DNA of 44,517 nucleotides from Candidatus Avimonas caecicola. Its GTDB lineage: Bacteria; Bacillota; Clostridia; Oscillospirales; Acutalibacteraceae. Shown one piece after another: positions 24,865 to 32,851 of the stretch. The position numbers were made by a program, and so were the translations under genes. Below the pieces are notes generated by a model. It worked only from the letters and a program-made list of their open reading frames with translations, made no database searches and had not been told where the DNA came from. Location of the stretch: contig CAJFTG010000016.1 of NCBI GenBank assembly GCA_904419875.1, positions 1-44,517 on the forward strand, read 5' to 3'. The first letter of the stretch is position 1. Every line of letters begins with the position of its first letter.

Positions 24865-25818
24865 TCAGTCCGCCGCGTCCTTCCTTTTCAGGCGCCGGCG
24901 TCCGAAGGGGAGCGGGCGGGTCGCCCGCTCGATGAGGGGAACCAGGATATTCATGATGACAATGGCGAAGGACACGCCCTCGGGCAGGGAGCCAAACTGC
25001 CGGATCAGCACCGTGAGCAGCCCGCAGCCCACGGCGTACACCGCCTTGCCCGCCTTATTGATCGGGGAGGTGGTGTAATCGGTCGCCATAAAGACGGCGC
25101 CGAGCATCAGCCCGCCGGAAAGGACCTGGTACAGCGGGTTTTCCCCCAGCAGCCAGGAAAGCACGAAGACCGTGCCGATGTATAGCAGCGGCACCGTCGG
25201 CGAGATCACCCGGCGCAGCACCAGGTAAATGCCGCCGAGGAGGAGCGCCATCGCGCAGGTCTCGCCCAGGCAGCCGCCGTGAATGCCGAAAAACAGCTCC
25301 GTCACCGAGTAGGGGGCCGCCCCCTCGGCCAGCGGGGTGGCGGCGGTGACCGCGTCCACCCCGGTGCCGCCGAACGGCACCACCCAGTGGTTCATCGACT
25401 CCGGGAAGGAGGCCAGCAGCACGATCCGCCCCACCAGGGCGGGATTGACGAAGTTCTGCCCCAGCCCGCCGAACATCTGCTTGGCGACCACAATCGCCGC
25501 CACGCCGCCGAGAGCCGCCTGCCACAGCGGTATGGTGGCCGGCAGGTTGAAGGCCAGCAGCATGCCGGTCACGATGCAGGACAGGTCTCCCACCGTCTGG
25601 TCCCGCTTCATCACCCAGCGGCTGAGGATCTCCGAAGCCATGCAGGAGGCGACGCACACCAGCATCACCGCCAGGGCCCGCCAGCCGAAGAGCAGGAGCG
25701 AGGCCACCGCCGCCGGCACCGTCGCAATCAACACGTCGAGCATCATCCCGCGGGTGTTCATCCCGCAGTGGAGATGAGGCGACGAGGTAACGATCAAAGG
25801 CTTGTCCATGGAAGCCAT
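24865..25818 (-). CDS. rnfD: Rnf complex subunit RnfD
   Basis: A 317-residue membrane subunit with about nine to ten helices, related to NqrB. It carries a covalent FMN: GVDAVTAATPLAEG contains the flavinylated threonine (Thr161). It is the likely ion-translocating subunit; whether Na+ or H+ is moved cannot be told by eye. AAGGAG lies 11 bases before the ATG at 25818; Met4 is an alternative start. Confidence 0.95.
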   Translation of the reverse strand: MASMDKPLIVTSSPHLHCGMNTRGMMLDVLIATVPAAVASLLLFGWRALAVMLVCVASCMASEILSRWVMKRDQTVGDLSCIVTGMLLAFNLPATIPLWQAALGGVAAIVVAKQMFGGLGQNFVNPALVGRIVLLASFPESMNHWVVPFGGTGVDAVTAATPLAEGAAPYSVTELFFGIHGGCLGETCAMALLLGGIYLVLRRVISPTVPLLYIGTVFVLSWLLGENPLYQVLSGGLMLGAVFMATDYTTSPINKAGKAVYAVGCGLLTVLIRQFGSLPEGVSFAIVIMNILVPLIERATRPLPFGRRRLKRKDAAD

Positions 25819-25861
25819 CCGTCAGTTCACTCCTTATTATGTTGCGGGGCGTCCCCGTCCC

Positions 25862-27244
25862 TCAATCCGCCTTTTTCGGCGCGCTGCGCACCAGTTCCTT
25901 GCCCATCCGCATGGTCTGCACAATATAGCGGTGGGCGGGGCAGGAGAAGGAGCAGCACCCGCATTCCATGCAGGTCATGACCCCCAGCCTTTCCAGCGAT
26001 TCCACATCGTCGTTTTTATACGCCGCCGCAATGGAGGGCGGCACCAGATGCATGGGGCATGCCTCCACGCAGCGGCCGCACCGGATGCAGACCGACGCGG
26101 GAGGAACCTGCGCGTCCTCCTCGGCAAAAGCGAGGATGGCGTTGTTCTGCTTGAGCACGGGCAGCGTGTCGTCCATCAGGGCCAGCCCCATCATCGGGCC
26201 GCCCATGAGCAGCTTGCGGATTTCCCGCCGCGCGCCGCCGCAGAAGGCGATCACGTCCCGGATAGAGGTGCCGATCGTCACCCGCACATTTTTCGGGTAG
26301 GCGATCGCCGGGCCGTCCACCGTCAGCCGGCGGTGGATCAGCGGCATCCCGGTTTTGAGGTACCGCGCCAGGAAGGCGGCCGTGGTCACGTTCAGCACCA
26401 CGCACCCCACGTCGGCGGGGAGTCCGCCGGGGGGCACCCGGCGGCCGGTGCATGCCTGGATGAGCACCTTTTCCGCCCCCTGCGGATACCGGGCCGGCAG
26501 GGCCTTCACCCGCACCTCCCGTCCCGGGGCGGAGACGCTGCGGGCGATCCGGGACAGCTCCGCAATGGCGGCGGGCTTGTTCCGCTCCACCGCGACAATC
26601 ACCCGGGAGGCGTTTAAAAATTCCATGACCGACTGTACGCCGGAAACGATATCCCAGGAGTTCTCCATGCATTCCCGGTAGTCGGCGGTGATGTACGGCT
26701 CGCATTCCGCCGCGTTGACGAGGACGGTGTCGATCGCGTCCACGTCGCGGGGATTGAGCTTGACGTGGGTGGGGAACCCCGCTCCGCCCAGGCCGACCAG
26801 CCCCGACGCGCGCACCGCGCGCAGGAAATCCTGGCGGTTGTCGATCACAGGGGGGCGGACGCTTTCGTCAACCCTTCCCTCGCCGTCCGATTCGATCACC
26901 ACCGCCTGCGATTTCCTTCCGCCGGGAAGGAGCAGCTCGGTGACGGCGGTCACCCTGCCGGACACCCCGCTGTGAATCGGCGCGGAGACCGGCCGGTCGC
27001 TGTCCCCGACCACCTGGCCGACCGCCACCTCGTCCCCGGGCTTTACCGTGGGGACACAGGGCGCGCCGAGGTGCTGGGACATGGCCAGGACCACCGTTTC
27101 CGGCGGCGGCATCACAACCGTCTCGCTTTCCGCCGTGTTCTTGCGGTGGGGTACGTACGCTCCGCCCCGCGTCCGGCTCCGCCATGCCTGCCAGATGCCG
27201 CCGGCCGCTTTTTTCAGTGCGCCGCCCGTTGTCTGTGTAGCCAT
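25862..27244 (-). CDS. rnfC: Rnf complex subunit RnfC
   Basis: A 460-residue cytoplasmic subunit holding FMN, the NAD(H) site and two [4Fe-4S] clusters. The Gly-rich nucleotide segment GLVGLGGAGFPTHVKL, the NAAECEPYITADYR motif, and cluster motifs CIRCGRCVEACP and CMECGCCSFSCP are all present. First of the six rnf genes proper, 57 bases after the Gx-transporter gene. Confidence 0.96.
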   Translation of the reverse strand: MATQTTGGALKKAAGGIWQAWRSRTRGGAYVPHRKNTAESETVVMPPPETVVLAMSQHLGAPCVPTVKPGDEVAVGQVVGDSDRPVSAPIHSGVSGRVTAVTELLLPGGRKSQAVVIESDGEGRVDESVRPPVIDNRQDFLRAVRASGLVGLGGAGFPTHVKLNPRDVDAIDTVLVNAAECEPYITADYRECMENSWDIVSGVQSVMEFLNASRVIVAVERNKPAAIAELSRIARSVSAPGREVRVKALPARYPQGAEKVLIQACTGRRVPPGGLPADVGCVVLNVTTAAFLARYLKTGMPLIHRRLTVDGPAIAYPKNVRVTIGTSIRDVIAFCGGARREIRKLLMGGPMMGLALMDDTLPVLKQNNAILAFAEEDAQVPPASVCIRCGRCVEACPMHLVPPSIAAAYKNDDVESLERLGVMTCMECGCCSFSCPAHRYIVQTMRMGKELVRSAPKKAD

Positions 27245-27301
27245 TCGTTACCATGCCTTTCTGCCGCCGGAACCGCCCGGCGAAATTTCGGCGTCGCCGC
27301 C

Positions 27302-27823
27302 TTACGCATCCTTGTATATATGCAGCCGCTTCAAAGCGGGCAGCACCAGATTGAGGGTCAGCCCGGTCGCCGTCCCCGCCGCCAGGGCCAGGAGCAGCAG
27401 CCAGGGACCATAAGCCAGCAGGGAGGGCCCCAGCAGCAGCACCGCCATGCCGAGCTGGCCGCCGTTGTGCGCCACCGCGCCGAGGAGGCCAATCCCCACA
27501 AAGCTGAACCGGCGGCGGAACAGCCGCCAGGCCAGCGCCATTACCAGCGTGCTGAGAACGCCGCCCGACAGGCTCATCAGGAAGGCTGTTCCGCCCCGGA
27601 AGAGGGCGAACACCGCCTTGGCCAGCGTGACCGCCAGCGCGGCGGGCAGGCCCATCGAGGAGAGGGCCACCATCGTCACCAGATTGGACAGGCCCAGCTT
27701 GGCGCCGGGAACGGGCAGCACCGGCAGGAAGCCCTCCAGGAAAGAGAGGGCGGCCGCCAGCGCGCAGAGGATGCCCAGAAGGGCGACACGGCGGGCCGCC
27801 CCCGGTTTGCCGTTGCGTTCCAT
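27302..27823 (-). CDS. Gx transporter / heptaprenyl diphosphate synthase component I-like membrane protein
   Basis: A 173-residue protein with about five membrane helices, of the Hpre_diP_synt_I (Gx transporter) family often found beside NusG-domain-II proteins, ApbE and rnf genes in Clostridia. ALLGILCALAAALSFLEGFLPVLPVPGAKLGLSNLV is typical. Role unsettled: despite the name, many members are probably ECF-like substrate-binding membrane components. Start ATG 27823 has GGGAGGAC eight bases upstream. The first 12 codons and the upstream ~120 bases are nearly identical to those of the next upstream gene. Confidence 0.82.
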   Translation of the reverse strand: MERNGKPGAARRVALLGILCALAAALSFLEGFLPVLPVPGAKLGLSNLVTMVALSSMGLPAALAVTLAKAVFALFRGGTAFLMSLSGGVLSTLVMALAWRLFRRRFSFVGIGLLGAVAHNGGQLGMAVLLLGPSLLAYGPWLLLLALAAGTATGLTLNLVLPALKRLHIYKDA

Positions 27824-27944
27824 GGCGTTGTCCTCCCGTCCCGTTACACAAGGGGGCCTCGCGCTCCCTTCCGCGCCCTCCGGTGCTTCCGGCTGCACTT
27901 CCACCTGTATTTCTTCCCGTACGCCATCCCGCACGTCCCGTGCG
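27789..27944 (-). repeat. 156-bp direct repeat, copy A
   Basis: Covers the ribosome site, ATG and first 12 codons of the Gx-transporter gene plus ~120 bases upstream. 27789-27827 and 27829-27858 are near-identical to copy B apart from one T/C difference. Outer parts align with small insertions and deletions. Confidence 0.9.
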
Positions 27945-27945
27945 G

Positions 27946-28437
27946 TCAGCCCGCCACGGCATCCGCCGGGGCGGAGCCCTCCGCGCCGGGGCTTCCCTCG
28001 GTGACCAGGACGACCACCCCGGCCGGCAGGCAGGCGGCCGTGTCCCCTGCGAGGGAAAGCCGGCCGCTGTGGACACAGATCTGATCCGGGCAGCCGCTGC
28101 TTTCAAACCACACGGCGCCGTCCTCTACCCGGATGACCAGGTGGATGCCGTCCTTCCCGTCGATGGGGATCACCGCCGCCGTCGACAGGTCGAGAGTCCT
28201 TTCCCCGTCGGGGGTGGTGAGGACCGCTTCTCCCCCTTTTTTCCTGAAAAGCAGCGTCCCGGCGGCCAGTGCCAGGGCGGCGGCAAGCAGAACGGCCAGC
28301 AGGAGCAGATCCCCCCGGCGCAGGCCGAGAAACCGCCCGGCTCCATGCCCGGGCCCGCCCCGCGAACGCTGCCTGGGATGCCCCTCCCCCGGCAGGACGG
28401 CGCGGCGGGCCGCCCCCGGTTTGCCGTTGCGTTCCAT
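27946..28437 (-). CDS. NusG domain II-containing membrane-anchored protein
   Basis: A 163-residue protein: a basic ~45-residue N-terminus, one membrane helix (LLLLAVLLAAALALAAGTLLF, ~47-67) and an extracytoplasmic NusG_II domain with the family signature SSGCPDQICVHSGRLS and AACLPAGVVVLV. Such proteins neighbour rnf/apbE and Gx-transporter genes in Clostridia; their job is unknown, but the conserved cysteines facing outward suggest a redox or flavin-related role (inference). Start ATG 28437 with GGGAGGAC upstream; its 5' end is copy B of the direct repeat. Confidence 0.8.
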   Translation of the reverse strand: MERNGKPGAARRAVLPGEGHPRQRSRGGPGHGAGRFLGLRRGDLLLLAVLLAAALALAAGTLLFRKKGGEAVLTTPDGERTLDLSTAAVIPIDGKDGIHLVIRVEDGAVWFESSGCPDQICVHSGRLSLAGDTAACLPAGVVVLVTEGSPGAEGSAPADAVAG

Positions 28438-28558
28438 GGCGCTGTCCTCCCGTCCCGTTACACAAGGGGGCCGCGGCTCCCTTCCGCGCCCTCCTGCACT
28501 TCCCTCCTGTATTTCCTCCCGCATTGCTTCCCGCACGCCATCCTGCATGTCCCGTGCG
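28403..28558 (-). repeat. 156-bp direct repeat, copy B
   Basis: Second copy of the segment at 27789-27944, in the same orientation and the same relation to a start codon. Both copies could also be read in frame upstream of the ATG (DGVREE..., RPPCVTGRED). Confidence 0.9.
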
Positions 28559-28647
28559 TCCCGCCGCGCGGGGGCTTTCCCCGGCGGCCGTATCTCCCGC
28601 ACAGGAAAACGGCGGCGTCTCCCGGCGCCCTCCGTTTCGTTTTTAGC

Positions 28648-28677
28648 TGGCATTTTCCTGCCGAATTTGCTATACTG
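28648..28677 (+). promoter_or_regulatory. Promoter of the Fe-alcohol dehydrogenase gene
   Basis: Extended -10 TGC-TATACT (hexamer 28672-28677) with a weak -35 CTGGCA (28648-28653) at 18 bases. It gives a ~160-base leader that runs across the divergent rnf promoter. Confidence 0.55.
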
Positions 28678-28750
28678 TCCCTGAAAAAGGGCGGGGGCGG
28701 AACGCCGGCGTCCGGTTTTGTGTGCGGACAGGCACAGCCGCAGGCGGGAT

Positions 28751-28768
28751 CTGTCTAATCTGTCTAAT
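28751..28768. promoter_or_regulatory. Tandem 9-bp repeat at the rnf transcription start (candidate operator)
   Basis: CTGTCTAAT occurs twice head to tail (28751-28759 and 28760-28768), overlapping the -10 box and start region of the minus-strand rnf promoter and lying within the plus-strand alcohol dehydrogenase leader. The position suits a repressor site; the regulator is unknown. Confidence 0.55.
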
Positions 28769-28795
28769 CATAGACCATTTTTCCCAAAAAAACAA
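28767..28795 (-). promoter_or_regulatory. Promoter of the rnf operon
   Basis: Minus-strand -35 TTGTTT (28795-28790), 17-base spacer, -10 TATGAT (28772-28767). The leader to the NusG-II ATG is ~320 bases and includes repeat copy B. Confidence 0.7.
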
Positions 28796-28844
28796 GGGCA
28801 AATTCGTTTGCCGGTGAATTTTACCGCAGAAAGGACGGCTTTCC

Positions 28845-29954
28845 ATGGACTTTACTTTTCATATGCCGGTGCAGGTGTTCAGCGGCGAGGGCTGCTTGAA
28901 GGCGGCGGGGGAGCGGCTGCGCGCCCTCGGGCGGCGGTGCGTGGTTCTCACCGGGGCCCATGCGGCCAAGGCGAGCGGCGCGCTGGACGACCTGCTGGAG
29001 GTGCTGCGGGCGGCGGGGGTGGACGCCACCGTTTTCCCCGGCGTCGGCGCCAACCCCCTGCTTTCCCAATGCCAGGCGGCCGCCTTCACGGCGGAAACCT
29101 GCCGGGCGGATTTTCTGGTCGGCGTCGGCGGTGGGTCGGTGATGGACGCGACCAAGGCCGCCGCCTGGCTCGCCCCCAACGGTTCCACCCGGGGCTATGA
29201 GCTGATGGAAGGCAGGCTGCGCCGGGACGCCCTGCCCTTCGTGCTGGTCGGCACCACCGCCGGCACCGGCAGCGAGGTGAGCGCCACCGCCGTCCTCACG
29301 ATGGACCGGGAGCGGCAGAAACGGAGCGTCACCCACCCGCAGTGCTACGCCCGTTACGTATTTGCCGACCCGCGCTATACCTACAGTGCTTCCCGGGGAA
29401 CCACGGTCTGCACCGCGCTGGACGCCTTTTCCCACGCGGCGGAGGGCTGGTTCGCCCCGGGCTGCGGCAACGTGATCACCGCCTTTGGGGAACGCGCGCT
29501 GATGATGGTGTCCGGCGGGCTGTACTGGCTGGCGGAAAACCCCGGCCTCCCGGACGCAGGGATGCGGGAGCAGCTCTATTACGGGTCCCTGTGGGCGGGG
29601 ATGGTGCTCAATGCCTGCGGCACCGCCTTCCCCCACCCGCTCGGCTACATCCTGACCGAGGAATACGGCCTTCCCCACGGCGCCGCCTGCGCCGTCTTCC
29701 TGCCCGCCTTCCTCCGCCGTGCGGAAAAATACGCGCCCGGACGGGCGGAGCAGCTGTACCGGCTCTGCGGCGGGCGGGACCGGGTCTTCGCCCTGCTGGA
29801 AGCGCTCACGCCGAAGCCGGAGGCATCCATGACCCCGGATGCGATCGACGGCTACCGCCCCCGCTGGGAGGGACTGAAAAACTTCGCCCGCACCCCGGGC
29901 GGCTTCACCCCCGACGACGCGGCGGCGCTGTTCCGCTCCCTTTTCGCCCGGTAA
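28845..29954 (+). CDS. Iron-containing alcohol dehydrogenase
   Basis: A 369-residue group III Fe-dependent dehydrogenase, NAD(P)H-linked, reducing aldehydes or oxidising alcohols. Seen: VGVGGGSVMDATKAAAW (nucleotide site), VGTTAGTGSEVSATAVLT, and metal ligands in ALDAFSHAAEGW, FPHPLGYILTEEYGLPHG. The C-terminus is slightly shorter than the ~385-residue norm. AGAAAGGA lies upstream of the ATG. Substrate not determinable; butanol/1,2-propanediol-type enzymes are closest in motif. Confidence 0.9.
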   Translation: MDFTFHMPVQVFSGEGCLKAAGERLRALGRRCVVLTGAHAAKASGALDDLLEVLRAAGVDATVFPGVGANPLLSQCQAAAFTAETCRADFLVGVGGGSVMDATKAAAWLAPNGSTRGYELMEGRLRRDALPFVLVGTTAGTGSEVSATAVLTMDRERQKRSVTHPQCYARYVFADPRYTYSASRGTTVCTALDAFSHAAEGWFAPGCGNVITAFGERALMMVSGGLYWLAENPGLPDAGMREQLYYGSLWAGMVLNACGTAFPHPLGYILTEEYGLPHGAACAVFLPAFLRRAEKYAPGRAEQLYRLCGGRDRVFALLEALTPKPEASMTPDAIDGYRPRWEGLKNFARTPGGFTPDDAAALFRSLFAR

Positions 29955-29979
29955 GCGGCGGGCGGTGGGGAAATTCCTC

Positions 29980-30008
29980 TTGCCCGGCGAACGGGCGCAT
30001 GGTATACT
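29980..30008 (+). promoter_or_regulatory. Promoter of the ACT-domain gene
   Basis: -35 TTGCCC (29980-29985), 17-base spacer, -10 TATACT (30003-30008), about 110 bases before the ATG. Confidence 0.65.
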
Positions 30009-30120
30009 ATAGTCAGAATCGCCGGGCAGGCGGCGCGGCATGCTGGCGCTTCCGCCGGCAGAGGGACGGGCCGCGCTCCGCGGCTCGGCCGGAACAATAA
30101 ACGACAAGGGGGCCTTCGGC

Positions 30121-30552
30121 ATGTTCATCAAGCAGCTCTCCATCTTTGTGGAAAACAAATCCGGCCGCTTGGCGGAAATCACCGCGATCCTTGCCCGGGC
30201 GGGGATCGACATCCGCGCTCTTTCGGTGGCGGACACCACCAACTTCGGCATCCTCCGGCTGATTGTGGATAAGCCGGACGAGGCGGAAGCCGCCCTGAAG
30301 GCGGCGGGCCTGACCGTCTCCCTCACCGGCGTAATCGCCATCGGGGTTCCGGACCAGCCGGGCGGCTTCGCCACCGCCGCACGCGCCCTGGCGGACGCGG
30401 GGATCGACGTGAAGTATATGTACGCCTTCATTTCCCGGGACCAGGGGCGCGCCTGCGTCATCCTGCGGGTGGAGGACAACGACGCCGCCGTCTCCGCGCT
30501 CCAGGCAAAGGACATTGAAATCCTGGGCGGCGAACAGATCTACGATCTGTAA
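30121..30552 (+). CDS. Double ACT-domain protein
   Basis: A 143-residue protein made of two ACT domains (residues ~3-65 and ~70-140), small-molecule sensors that usually bind amino acids. The first starts IKQLSIFVENKSGRLAEITAIL. Proteins of this exact build often neighbour phenylacetate-CoA ligase genes in Clostridia, none of which is here. AAGGGGG precedes the ATG. Ligand and partner unknown. Possible relation to the aromatic operon downstream is only suggestive. Confidence 0.85.
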   Translation: MFIKQLSIFVENKSGRLAEITAILARAGIDIRALSVADTTNFGILRLIVDKPDEAEAALKAAGLTVSLTGVIAIGVPDQPGGFATAARALADAGIDVKYMYAFISRDQGRACVILRVEDNDAAVSALQAKDIEILGGEQIYDL

Positions 30553-30598
30553 ACGGGCGCGGGGAAGCATCCCGCTCCGGAACGAACCAAAAAGGAGC

Positions 30599-30643
30599 AA
30601 AACCGCTTGCGGGCCGGTCGGCAGGCCCTGCAAGCGGTTTTTT
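30599..30643. terminator. Intrinsic terminator after the ACT-domain gene
   Basis: AAAACCGCTTGC (30599-30610) and GCAAGCGGTTTT (30630-30641) form a 12-bp stem, extended inside by GGGCC/GGCCC, followed by TTTTTT. The A-rich 5' flank lets it also end the convergent minus-strand gene. Confidence 0.9.
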
Positions 30644-30668
30644 CGGAATCCCCCCCGGCGGGGACGCC

Positions 30669-31124
30669 TTACAGATAGGTTTTCATCCGCTCGATATTTC
30701 TCTGCTCGAAGGCGAGGACGTCGTTCGCCAGGCGCTTGGCTTCCCGCCCGGCCTCCGGATGCTTGTTGAGGCTTTCGGTGGTGCTGACAATCCCCATGGT
30801 GCTCCCCTGGATGGTCATTTCCGCCACATGGGAGGGGCTGCGGTCCAGCATCGCGTTCATCTTGACCCCGAGATAGGAGGACGCCTTGGTTAGCGGGCCG
30901 ACCTCCTCCGGGTCGGCGTGGAGCTTGGCCAGCTCCTTCTGCGCCTTGCCGTAAAATTCGGCGTACCCCGCCATCTGCGCCTGCAGGTCGCTTTTGATCT
31001 GCCCGCTTTCAATGGTTTTCAGCAGGGTTTTCAGGGTTTCTTCGCCCATTTTCGCATCCTGATAGATGTCCTTGAGCAGCGCGGTATCGTCCTTTTCGAC
31101 CGAGGTTTGGTTTTTTTGTTCCAT
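30669..31124 (-). CDS. Hypothetical alpha-helical protein
   Basis: A 151-residue, soluble, highly helical protein rich in Lys/Glu/Ala with no membrane segment and no cysteine. Heptad-like spacing (LLKDIYQDAKMGEETLKTLLKTI, YAEFYGKAQKELAKLH) suggests a four-helix bundle, perhaps ferritin-like. I see no metal-ligand signature strong enough to name it. AAGGAAGGAC precedes the ATG. Divergent from the rsmF-like gene. Confidence 0.75.
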   Translation of the reverse strand: MEQKNQTSVEKDDTALLKDIYQDAKMGEETLKTLLKTIESGQIKSDLQAQMAGYAEFYGKAQKELAKLHADPEEVGPLTKASSYLGVKMNAMLDRSPSHVAEMTIQGSTMGIVSTTESLNKHPEAGREAKRLANDVLAFEQRNIERMKTYL

Positions 31125-31236
31125 GGCTCGTCCTTCCTTTCCGGATTGATTCCAGCCATAGGTTTCCCGGCGCCCATTCTTTTTATGCGCGGTTTGCGCA
31201 CGCCCGGCCGGCGGCCGCGGCTTTTCCGAAGCATCC

Positions 31237-31267
31237 GGTCCGGCGGCCGGCCGGACCGTTGTTTTTT
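31237..31267 (+). terminator. Terminator-like hairpin just before the RsmF-like start
   Basis: GGTCCGGC / GCCGGACC (31237-31244 with 31250-31257) with a 5-base loop, followed by GTTGTTTTTT. It ends only 14 bases before the start codon and no plus-strand gene lies immediately upstream, so it sits in the leader of the methyltransferase gene. Confidence 0.65.
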
Positions 31268-31281
31268 CAACAGAAAGGCGG

Positions 31282-32790
31282 ATGACAGTGGAAATCTCTC
31301 TCCCGGCGGCCTTCCGGCAGCGGATGGACCGCCTGCTGGGCGTCGAAGCCCCCCGGTTTTACGAAAGCTACGCCCAGCCCCTGCGGCGGGGCGTGCGCGC
31401 CAATACGCTGAAATGCACTCCCGAAAAGCTCTGCGCGCTGTTCCTGGGCCGGCTGCGCCCCGCCCCCTTTTCCCCGGACAGCTTCTATCTGGAGACGGAC
31501 GGCTTCCGGGCGGGAGCCGACCCGCTGCACCACGCCGGCGCGTACTATATGCAGGAGCCCTCCGCCGCCTCGGCGGTCACGCTGCTCGCGCCGCAGCCGG
31601 GGGAGCGGGTGCTGGACCTCTGCGCCGCGCCGGGGGGCAAGGCCACCCAGATTGCCGCCGCGCTGCGGGGGCGGGGCCTTCTCTGGGCAAACGAATACGT
31701 GCGGGGGCGGGCGCAGGTCCTTCTGCAAAACCTGGAGAGGTGCGGCGTGCGCAACGCGGTGGTTTCCAGCCGGGACACCGCCTCCCTGTGCGGCGGGCTG
31801 TCCGGTTTTTTTGACGCCGTGCTGGTGGACGCCCCCTGCTCGGGCGAAGGCATGTTCCGCAAGGAGCCGGCCGCCCTGGCGCAGTGGAGCGAGGACAACA
31901 TCCGTCTGTGCGCCGCGCGGCAGGCCGGCATCCTGGACGCGGCGGCCGCCGCCCTGCGTCCGGGCGGCCGGCTGGTTTACTCCACCTGCACCTTCGCGCC
32001 GGAAGAAAACGAGTGCCTGGTCGCCCGCTTTCTCGCCGGGCATCCGGATTTCGTGCTGCTCGACGCGCCGCTTTCCTTCGGCCGTCCGGGCTTTGACTGG
32101 GACCGGGTGCGGCCTTTCGCGCCGGCGCTGTCCGCACCCGATTATTCGCTGGCGTCCTGCCGTCGTATCCTGCCCGGCGACGGGGGGGAAGGACACTTTC
32201 TCGCCCTGCTGTACCGCCGGGACGACCGCGCCGCCGGGAAAGAGGCGGCAGGCAGCGCCCTCCCGGCCGAAGCGGGAACGCCGCGTTCCTTCCGCCCTGT
32301 CCCCCGTTCCGGCGGGCACACGGCCGGCAGGCGGCAGGAAAAAGGCGCGGCGCCCCGCCGTCCCGCGCTTTCGGATGATACTATCCGTTGTAAATTTATA
32401 AATTTATACAAAGAGTGCTTTTCCTGCGCCCCGAAAGGGGAAATCCGCGCGGGAAGCGGGCTGGTCCGCCTTCTGCCCGGAGGGCTTCCGCCGCTTGAGG
32501 GGCGGGGAGTGCTCGCCGCGGGGATTGCCGCCGCGGAAATCCGCGGAGATCGGCTGGAACCCTGCCACGCCCTTTTCCAATCCGCCGCGGCGGCGGATTG
32601 CGCCTCCCTCCTCGACCTGCCGCCTCAGGACCCGCGTCTGGCCGCTTTCCTGCGGGGAGAGGCCATCGACGCGCCCGGCTGCGCCGGATGGACAGGCGTG
32701 GCGGTCGCCGGCATCGTCACCGGCTTCGGCAAGGCGGCCGGCGGCGTCCTCAAGAACCGCTATCCCAAGGGGCTGCGGCTGCGGGGGTAA
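31282..32790 (+). CDS. RsmF/NOL1-NOP2-Sun-type rRNA (cytosine-C5) methyltransferase
   Basis: A 502-residue m5C RNA methyltransferase. Seen: an N-terminal RRGVRANTLK substrate-binding motif, SAM motif VLDLCAAPGGKATQIAAAL (~109-127), first catalytic-region cysteine in DAPCSGEGMFRKEP, and the second in LVYSTCTFAPEENE. A C-terminal RNA-binding PUA-like/RsmF C domain follows (~375-502). Between them a ~60-residue Arg/Gly/Ala linker is variable, and codons for CKFINLYKECF are unusually AT-rich. AAAGGCGG overlaps closely with the ATG. Target is probably 16S rRNA. Confidence 0.9.
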   Translation: MTVEISLPAAFRQRMDRLLGVEAPRFYESYAQPLRRGVRANTLKCTPEKLCALFLGRLRPAPFSPDSFYLETDGFRAGADPLHHAGAYYMQEPSAASAVTLLAPQPGERVLDLCAAPGGKATQIAAALRGRGLLWANEYVRGRAQVLLQNLERCGVRNAVVSSRDTASLCGGLSGFFDAVLVDAPCSGEGMFRKEPAALAQWSEDNIRLCAARQAGILDAAAAALRPGGRLVYSTCTFAPEENECLVARFLAGHPDFVLLDAPLSFGRPGFDWDRVRPFAPALSAPDYSLASCRRILPGDGGEGHFLALLYRRDDRAAGKEAAGSALPAEAGTPRSFRPVPRSGGHTAGRRQEKGAAPRRPALSDDTIRCKFINLYKECFSCAPKGEIRAGSGLVRLLPGGLPPLEGRGVLAAGIAAAEIRGDRLEPCHALFQSAAAADCASLLDLPPQDPRLAAFLRGEAIDAPGCAGWTGVAVAGIVTGFGKAAGGVLKNRYPKGLRLRG

Positions 32791-32851
32791 GCGGCCGTTT
32801 CCCGGCGACGGTCGCCGGGAAACGGCCGGGACCAGTACGGCCGCCGCCTTC

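Noticed and set aside
28751-28795. Rex or NrdR site at the rnf promoter
   Set aside because: The repeat CTGTCTAAT matches neither the Rex (TTGTGA-N6-TCACAA) nor the NrdR consensus.
31031-31270. Minus-strand extension upstream of the helical hypothetical protein
   Set aside because: It is in a different frame from the hypothetical gene and is a basic low-complexity shadow; the real start is ATG 31124 with a good ribosome site.
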